From the NCBI RefSeq assembly GCF_027922365.1, contig NZ_BSFN01000011.1:1-64000 (forward strand): 64,000 nt of DNA. The letters are read 5' to 3'. The notes beneath the pieces are model-generated. The model saw only the letters and a program-made list of their open reading frames with translations. It made no database searches and was not told where the DNA came from. Source of the DNA: Pseudomonas turukhanskensis (GTDB lineage Bacteria; Pseudomonadota; Gammaproteobacteria; Pseudomonadales; Pseudomonadaceae). Shown here piece after piece: positions 58,790 to 64,000 of the stretch. Positions within the stretch are counted from its first letter, which is position 1. The number at the start of each line of letters is the position of its first letter. The position numbers and the translations under genes were made by a program.

Positions 58790-60175
58790 CTAGGTATCAG
58801 CACGCGCTTCGAGCAAGGCGTCGAGCGCTGGGCGATCCAATTTTTCGGAATCCAATTTGATATAGATGGCGGCTTCGTCGGCCACCACCACTGCATCTGT
58901 CACTCCGGCCACTGCCAAAAGGCGCTCTACCAAGCCCGCATCACGCACCGCGGCGGGTGAAAGAGGCAAGCGCAGGCTCGTGACATATGGAGGTTCGCGC
59001 ATAGTAACAGCAATAATCAGCCAGAGCCCACAGAGCGCCGCACATCCCAGAAAGACGGTATTGAGGCCGCCATGCTGGAACAACCAGCCACCCAGAATGC
59101 CGCCCAGCGCGGCGCCGAGGAACTGGCTGGTGGAGTAAACCCCCATGGCCGTGCCCTTTCCGCCGGCTGGTGAAACCTTGCTGATCAACGACGGCAACGA
59201 GGCTTCCAGCAGGTTGAACGCGGTGAAAAACACGATGGTGCCCAGCACCAGCTCATGCAGGGTGCCGTCCGTCAGCCAGAAGAAAACTTCGCAGCCCAGC
59301 AGCACGGCAACCGCACCAGCCAGCACACGTTTCATCTGCCGCTTTTTCTCGGCATAGATAATGAAGGGGATCATGGCGAAGAACCCGACCAGCAACGCAG
59401 TCAGGTACACCCACCAGTGCTGCTCCTTCGCCAGCCCACCGCGCTCCACCAAGGCCAGCGGCAAGGCAACAAAACTGGACATCAATACCGCATGCAGCAC
59501 GAAGATGCCCACGTTAAGGCGCAACAAGTCCGGGTGACGCAGGGTGCGGCCCAAAGCCTCCTTGGCCACTCCCGACTCACGGTGCGCCAGCGGCCCGGCC
59601 GAACGCGGCACCCACCACGCCACCAGGGCAATGCCTACCAGCGCCATGGCAGCCGTCGCGATAAACAAGCCGGAAAGACCAAAGGCGCGCGTCAGCAGCG
59701 GCCCCACCACCATCGCCACGGCAAACGACAGCCCAATGCTCATGCCAATCATGGCCATGGCCTTGGTGCGGTGTTGCTCGCGGGTGAGATCGGAAAGAAG
59801 CGCCATGACGGCGGCAGAAATCGCCCCGGCGCCTTGCAGCACACGCCCGGCAATCACGCCCCAGATCGAATCGGCATTGGCAGCGAGCAGGCTGCCCGCA
59901 GCAAAAATGATCAGGCCGACATAGATAACCGGCCGCCGGCCAATGCGGTCGGAGATGACGCCAAAGGGAATTTGCAGCAAGGCCTGGGTGAGCCCGTAGG
60001 CGCCGATGGCCAGGCCGATCAGCGCTGGCGTCGCGCCAGCCAGGTCCATGCCGTAGGTGGCCAGCACCGGCAGGACCATGAACATACCAAGCATTCGGAA
60101 CGCGAAGACTAGCGAAAGCCCGCTGGCTGCGCGGGTTTCACTGCCACTCATGCGTTCGCTGTGCGGATCGTGCAT
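58790..60175 (-). CDS. YajR-like major facilitator transporter
   Basis: A 461-residue MFS transporter with about 12 membrane helices and a soluble C-terminal domain. VFAFRMLGMFMVLPVLATYGMDL, GVISDRIGRRPVIYVGL (motif A), GRVLQGAGAISAAVMALLSDLT. The tail from about 395 (VERLLAVAGVTDAVVVADEAAIYIKLDSEKLDRPALDALL) is the ferredoxin-like YAM domain unique to YajR. Substrate unknown. ATG has GAGG 7 bases upstream. Precedes ssb on the same strand. Confidence 0.87.
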   Translation of the reverse strand: MHDPHSERMSGSETRAASGLSLVFAFRMLGMFMVLPVLATYGMDLAGATPALIGLAIGAYGLTQALLQIPFGVISDRIGRRPVIYVGLIIFAAGSLLAANADSIWGVIAGRVLQGAGAISAAVMALLSDLTREQHRTKAMAMIGMSIGLSFAVAMVVGPLLTRAFGLSGLFIATAAMALVGIALVAWWVPRSAGPLAHRESGVAKEALGRTLRHPDLLRLNVGIFVLHAVLMSSFVALPLALVERGGLAKEQHWWVYLTALLVGFFAMIPFIIYAEKKRQMKRVLAGAVAVLLGCEVFFWLTDGTLHELVLGTIVFFTAFNLLEASLPSLISKVSPAGGKGTAMGVYSTSQFLGAALGGILGGWLFQHGGLNTVFLGCAALCGLWLIIAVTMREPPYVTSLRLPLSPAAVRDAGLVERLLAVAGVTDAVVVADEAAIYIKLDSEKLDRPALDALLEARADT

Positions 60176-60303
60176 GGAAGTACCTCAAGAAAATGCGCGC
60201 CGATTCTAGCAGCCCCCATTCAGCGCCGCACGACCCGGAGCTTTGCCGCTGGCTTGACAAGGCCCGTATACTCATCGGTTTTCGCCCGCCATGCGAGGCC
60301 GCA

Positions 60304-63138
60304 GTGGACAAGATCCTGATTCGTGGGGCACGAACCCACAACCTGAAGAACATCGACCTGACCCTGCCACGGGACAAACTGATCGTTATCACCGGCCTGT
60401 CCGGTTCCGGCAAATCTTCCCTGGCATTCGACACGCTGTACGCCGAAGGCCAGCGCCGTTACGTAGAGTCGCTGTCGGCCTATGCCCGGCAGTTCCTGTC
60501 GATGATGGAAAAGCCCGACGTCGACACCATCGAAGGTCTGTCGCCAGCGATTTCCATCGAGCAGAAATCCACCTCGCACAACCCGCGCTCCACCGTCGGC
60601 ACCATCACCGAAATCTACGACTACCTGCGCCTGCTCTACGCTCGTGTGGGTACGCCGCGTTGCCCGGACCACGACCTGCCGCTGGAAGCGCAGACCGTCA
60701 GTCAGATGGTCGACCAGGTATTGGCCCTGCCAGAGGGCAAGAAGCTGATGCTGTTGGCGCCGATCATTCGCGAGCGCAAAGGCGAGCACTTGGCCGTGTT
60801 CGACGAGCTGCGCGCCCAGGGTTTTGTGCGGGTGCGAGTCAACGGCAAACTCTATGAGCTGGACGAACTGCCCAAACTGGATAAACAGAAGAAGCACTCC
60901 ATCGACGCCGTGGTCGACCGTTTCAAGGCCCGTGGCGATTTGCAGCAGCGCCTGGCCGAGTCCTTCGAAACCGCCCTGAAGCTGGCCGACGGCCTGGCGT
61001 TCGTGGCGCCGATGGACGACGAAGAAGGCGAGGAAATGGTGTTTTCCGCACGCTTTGCCTGCCCGGTGTGCGGCCACTCCATCAGCGAGTTGGAACCCAA
61101 GCTCTTTTCCTTTAACAACCCGGCTGGCGCCTGCCCGACCTGCGACGGCTTGGGCGTTAAACAGTTTTTCGACACCAAGCGCCTGGTCAACGGCGAGCTA
61201 ACCCTGGCCGAAGGCGCGATCCGCGGCTGGGACCGGCGTAACGTCTATTACTTCCAGATGCTCGGCTCGCTGGCCGCGCACTTTGGCTTCAGCCTGGACG
61301 AGCCGTTCGACAGCCTCAGCGCCGAGCATAAAAAGGTCATTCTCACCGGCAGCGGCAGCGCCAACGTCGATTTCCGCTACCTGAACGACCGCGGCGATAT
61401 CGTCAAACGCGCCCACCCGTTCGAAGGCATCGTGCCCAACCTGGAGCGTCGTTACCGGGAAACCGAGTCGACCACCGTTCGCGAAGAGCTGGCCAAGTTC
61501 CTCAGCACCCAGCCATGCCCGGACTGCCGTGGCACCCGTTTGCGCCGCGAAGCCCGCCATGTGTTTGTAGGCGAGCGCAACCTGCCGGCCGTCAGCGGCC
61601 TGCCGATTGGCGATGCCACCGAGTACTTCGGCAGCCTCGCGCTCACCGGCCGCAAGGGCGAGATCGCAGAAAAAATCCTCAAGGAAATTCGCGAGCGCCT
61701 GCAGTTTCTGGTCAACGTCGGCCTCGACTACCTGACCCTGGACCGCAGCGCCGACACCCTGTCAGGCGGTGAAGCCCAGCGTATCCGCCTGGCCAGCCAG
61801 ATCGGCGCGGGTCTGGTGGGCGTGATGTATATCCTCGACGAACCGTCCATCGGTCTGCACCAGCGCGACAACGAGCGCCTGCTGGCCACGCTCCGTCACC
61901 TGCGCGATATCGGCAACACGGTAATCGTGGTCGAACACGACGAAGACGCCATTCGCATGGCCGACTACGTGGTCGATATCGGCCCCGGCGCCGGCGTACA
62001 TGGCGGTCGAATCGTCGCCGAAGGCACCGCCGAAGAAGTCATGGCCCACCCGGATTCGCTGACCGGCAAGTACCTGTCCGGGCGCACGAAAATCCAGTAC
62101 CCGGCCAAACGCACCCCGCGCGACAAGAAGCTCTCGCTCAAGCTCAAGGGCGCGCGCGGCAACAACCTGCGCAACGTTGACCTGGAAATCCCGATTGGCC
62201 TGCTCACCTGCATTACCGGGGTGTCGGGCTCGGGCAAATCGACGCTGATCAACAACACCCTGTTCCCGCTCAGCGCCACCGCCCTGAACGGCGCCACTAC
62301 GCTGGAAGCAGCACCCCACGACAGCCTCGACGGCCTGCAGCACTTGGATAAAGTGGTGGATATCGACCAGAGCCCCATCGGTCGCACTCCGCGCTCCAAC
62401 CCGGCGACCTACACCGGCCTGTTCACCCCGATCCGCGAACTGTTTGCTGGCGTACCGGAAGCCCGTTCGCGCGGCTACGGGCCGGGGCGTTTCTCCTTCA
62501 ACGTTAAAGGCGGGCGCTGCGAAGCGTGCCAAGGCGATGGCCTGATCAAGGTGGAAATGCACTTTCTGCCGGACATCTACGTGCCGTGCGACGTGTGCAA
62601 GAGCAAGCGCTACAACCGCGAAACCCTGGAAATCAAATACAAGGGCAAGAGCATTCACGAAGTGCTGGAAATGACCATTGAAGAAGCGCGTCCGTTCTTC
62701 GATGCCGTGCCAGCGCTGTCGCGCAAGCTGCAAACCCTGGTGGATGTGGGGCTTTCGTATATCAAGCTGGGCCAGTCGGCCACCACGCTTTCGGGCGGTG
62801 AGGCGCAGCGGGTCAAGCTGTCGCGCGAGCTGTCCAAGCGCGACACCGGCAAAACCCTGTATATCCTCGACGAACCCACCACCGGCCTGCACTTTGCCGA
62901 TATCCAGCAACTGCTCGACGTGCTCCACCGTCTGCGCGACCACGGCAACACCGTAGTGGTGATTGAGCACAACCTGGATGTGATCAAGACCGCCGACTGG
63001 TTGGTGGACCTGGGGCCGGAAGGCGGTTCGCGCGGCGGGCAGATCATTGCCACCGGCACGCCGGAAGAAGTGGCCGAGATGAAGCAATCTCACACCGGGC
63101 ATTTCCTCAAGCCGTTGCTGGAACGCGACAAGGCCTGA
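60304..63138 (+). CDS. uvrA: Excinuclease ABC subunit A
   Basis: A 944-residue ATPase that finds bulky DNA lesions with UvrB. Start is GTG (DKILIRGARTHNLKNIDLTLP), fixed by length; the frame is open upstream. First Walker A GLSGSGKSSLAFDTL, zinc modules CPVCGHS...CPTCDG and CEACQGDG...CDVCKS, second Walker A GVSGSGKSTLINNTL, two signatures LSGGEAQR, Walker B YILDEPSIGLHQRD and YILDEPTTGLHFAD. No LexA box was seen in the 128-bp gap before it. Confidence 0.98.
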   Translation: MDKILIRGARTHNLKNIDLTLPRDKLIVITGLSGSGKSSLAFDTLYAEGQRRYVESLSAYARQFLSMMEKPDVDTIEGLSPAISIEQKSTSHNPRSTVGTITEIYDYLRLLYARVGTPRCPDHDLPLEAQTVSQMVDQVLALPEGKKLMLLAPIIRERKGEHLAVFDELRAQGFVRVRVNGKLYELDELPKLDKQKKHSIDAVVDRFKARGDLQQRLAESFETALKLADGLAFVAPMDDEEGEEMVFSARFACPVCGHSISELEPKLFSFNNPAGACPTCDGLGVKQFFDTKRLVNGELTLAEGAIRGWDRRNVYYFQMLGSLAAHFGFSLDEPFDSLSAEHKKVILTGSGSANVDFRYLNDRGDIVKRAHPFEGIVPNLERRYRETESTTVREELAKFLSTQPCPDCRGTRLRREARHVFVGERNLPAVSGLPIGDATEYFGSLALTGRKGEIAEKILKEIRERLQFLVNVGLDYLTLDRSADTLSGGEAQRIRLASQIGAGLVGVMYILDEPSIGLHQRDNERLLATLRHLRDIGNTVIVVEHDEDAIRMADYVVDIGPGAGVHGGRIVAEGTAEEVMAHPDSLTGKYLSGRTKIQYPAKRTPRDKKLSLKLKGARGNNLRNVDLEIPIGLLTCITGVSGSGKSTLINNTLFPLSATALNGATTLEAAPHDSLDGLQHLDKVVDIDQSPIGRTPRSNPATYTGLFTPIRELFAGVPEARSRGYGPGRFSFNVKGGRCEACQGDGLIKVEMHFLPDIYVPCDVCKSKRYNRETLEIKYKGKSIHEVLEMTIEEARPFFDAVPALSRKLQTLVDVGLSYIKLGQSATTLSGGEAQRVKLSRELSKRDTGKTLYILDEPTTGLHFADIQQLLDVLHRLRDHGNTVVVIEHNLDVIKTADWLVDLGPEGGSRGGQIIATGTPEEVAEMKQSHTGHFLKPLLERDKA

Positions 63139-63149
63139 TGTTCAGGCAA

Positions 63150-63181
63150 TAAAAAACCGGGCCATGTGCCCGGTTTTTTAT
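63150..63181. terminator. Terminator after uvrA
   Basis: TAAAAAACCGGGC-CATGT-GCCCGGTTTTTTA, stem of 13-14 bp, T6 run. Bidirectional for uvrA and serB. Confidence 0.95.
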
Positions 63182-63194
63182 TGCGGTTTCTTTA

Positions 63195-63263
63195 GTAGGA
63201 GCCAGCTTGCTGGCGAACGCTGCAAACCTCGTTTCCAGGGTTCGCCAGCAAGCTGGCTCCTAC
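63195..63263. repeat. REP doublet: 24-bp perfect inverted repeat
   Basis: Arm 63195-63218 (GTAGGAGCCAGC TTGCTGGCGAAC) and its exact complement at 63240-63263, with a 21-base loop. This is a common Pseudomonas REP pair (REPIN form). It lies between the uvrA terminator and the serB stop. Confidence 0.85.
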
Positions 63264-63269
63264 GAGAAA

Positions 63270-64000
63270 CTACGCCTGCCCATCCCGGTCGCGGTAACCG
63301 AGTAGATAAAGCACGCCATCCAGGCCCAGCGTGGAAATCGCCTGCTTGGCCGACTGCTTCACCAACGGTTTGGCGCGGAATGCCACGCCCAAACCGGCAA
63401 TGGCCAACATCGGCAAGTCATTGGCACCGTCGCCCACGGCAATGGTCTGCTCCAGGCTCACGCCCTCTTGCTCGGCCAATTGGCGCAACAGGTCAGCTTT
63501 GCGCTGCGCATCCACAATCGGCTCGATGGCCACTCCGGTCAGCTTGCCGTCTTCAATCTGCAGCTCGTTGGCAAACACATAGTCGATGCCCAACTTGGCC
63601 TGCAGCTGCTTGGCGAAGTAGCTGAAGCCGCCCGACAGAATCGCGGTCTTGTAACCCAGGCGTTTGAGTTCGACGAACAGGGTTTCGGCCCCTTCGGTCA
63701 GGCGCAGCGCGGCGCCGATGGCCGCCAGTTCGCTTTCCGGCAGGCCTTTGAGCAGCGCCAGGCGCTCTTTGAAGCTGGCGCGAAAATCCAGTTCGCCGCG
63801 CATGGCGCGCTCGGTAATTTCCGAGACTTTCTCCCCCACGCCGGCCACCTTGGCCAGCTCGTCGATCACTTCGGCTTCAATCAGCGTCGAGTCCATATCG
63901 AACACCGCCAGGCGACGGTTGCGGCGGAACACCGAATCTTGCTGGAAAGCGATATCGACGTTCAGCTCCTGCGCCACGCTAAGAAACTCGGCACGCAGGG
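63270..64000 (-). CDS. serB: Phosphoserine phosphatase, C-terminal part (cut by window edge)
   Basis: The HAD-family domain that makes serine from phosphoserine: RRLAVFDMDSTLIEAEVIDELAKVAG (catalytic DxDST), ILSGGFSYFAKQL, DGKLTGVAIEPIVDAQRKADLL, AVGDGANDLPMLAIAGLGVAFRAKP. The reading frame stays open to the window end (…LRAEFLSVAQELNVDIAFQQD), so the N-terminal ACT-like domains of the ~400-residue Pseudomonas SerB are outside. A GTG at 63977 is not the true start. Confidence 0.95.
   Translation of the reverse strand, partial: LRAEFLSVAQELNVDIAFQQDSVFRRNRRLAVFDMDSTLIEAEVIDELAKVAGVGEKVSEITERAMRGELDFRASFKERLALLKGLPESELAAIGAALRLTEGAETLFVELKRLGYKTAILSGGFSYFAKQLQAKLGIDYVFANELQIEDGKLTGVAIEPIVDAQRKADLLRQLAEQEGVSLEQTIAVGDGANDLPMLAIAGLGVAFRAKPLVKQSAKQAISTLGLDGVLYLLGYRDRDGQA

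Noticed and set aside
60255..60272. TTGACA followed by TATACT before uvrA as a sigma-70 promoter
   Set aside because: Only 7 bases separate them, too short; a TTGCCG 18 bases before TATACT is possible but weak. No LexA palindrome was found.
61762..63102. 446-residue minus-strand frame opposite uvrA
   Set aside because: Shadow of the uvrA codon pattern.

Overview
The window is about 64 kb of high-GC DNA that reads as a Pseudomonas (Gammaproteobacteria) chromosome. Evidence: the Hut genes with a HutC-type operator; the beta-ketoadipate genes pcaK, pcaR, pcaGH and pcaQ; the nrdR-ribD-ribC-ribB-ribH-nusB-thiL-pgpA block; an RNA polymerase-proximal order xseB-ispA...dxs; a thioredoxin/zinc-ABC/OprG/epimerase run that I remember as PA4061-PA4069 in P. 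aeruginosa; and ssb-MFS-uvrA. Short REP-type hairpins of Pseudomonas character are scattered through it. I cannot name a species.

Layout. 1-1300: the right end of an IS66-family element sits inside dtd, followed by proline iminopeptidase. 1.4-5.9 kb: a lipoprotein, then hutG, hutI and hutU (minus strand) with a HutC palindrome before hutU. 5.9-10.8 kb: two tandem HAF-repeat autotransporters that arose by duplication (a fossil of the neighbouring GST gene lies between them), the GST gene and a divergent LysR regulator. 11.8-18.2 kb: pcaK, pcaR, zapE, pcaG, pcaH, pcaQ with recognisable PcaR and PcaQ palindromes. 18.3-26.7 kb: xseB, ispA, then a single-chain acyl-CoA carboxylase, an epoxide-hydrolase-like enzyme and a ~690-bp giant inverted repeat standing between ispA and dxs. 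26.7-30.6 kb: hemN and a chemoreceptor with central membrane segments. 30.7-34 kb: cobalamin riboswitch-btuB and, convergent, ribA-membrane protein-btuF. 35.1-37.4 kb: Tat-type class A beta-lactamase, a retropepsin-like protease and a family-3 solute-binding protein. 37.5-43.8 kb: riboflavin/thiamine cluster with an FMN riboswitch. 43.9-45 kb: YbaY-like lipoprotein and a methyltransferase. 45-50.8 kb: mocA and a periplasmic aldehyde oxidoreductase set (FeS, FAD/4Fe-4S, Mo subunits, XdhC chaperone). 50.9-56.4 kb: CnoX-like thioredoxin, a Zur-box-controlled zinc/ABC operon and OprG. 56.4-64 kb: two sugar-nucleotide-type dehydrogenase paralogs, ssb, a YajR-like transporter, uvrA and the C-terminal part of serB, cut by the window edge.

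The genes combine into several coherent modules: histidine to glutamate (HutU, HutI, HutG); protocatechuate uptake, ring cleavage and control (PcaK, PcaHG, PcaQ, PcaR); vitamin B12 uptake (BtuB, BtuF); riboflavin synthesis (RibA, B, D, H, C); and a molybdenum hydroxylase with its own cofactor nucleotidyltransferase and maturation factor. No tRNA, rRNA, CRISPR array, prophage or complete transposon was seen. The most unusual signals are non-coding: the giant inverted repeat before dxs, an enlarged B12 riboswitch with a ribosome-site hairpin, a 20-codon leader ORF overlapping ribC behind the FMN riboswitch, and REP elements that supply the stop codons of two genes.
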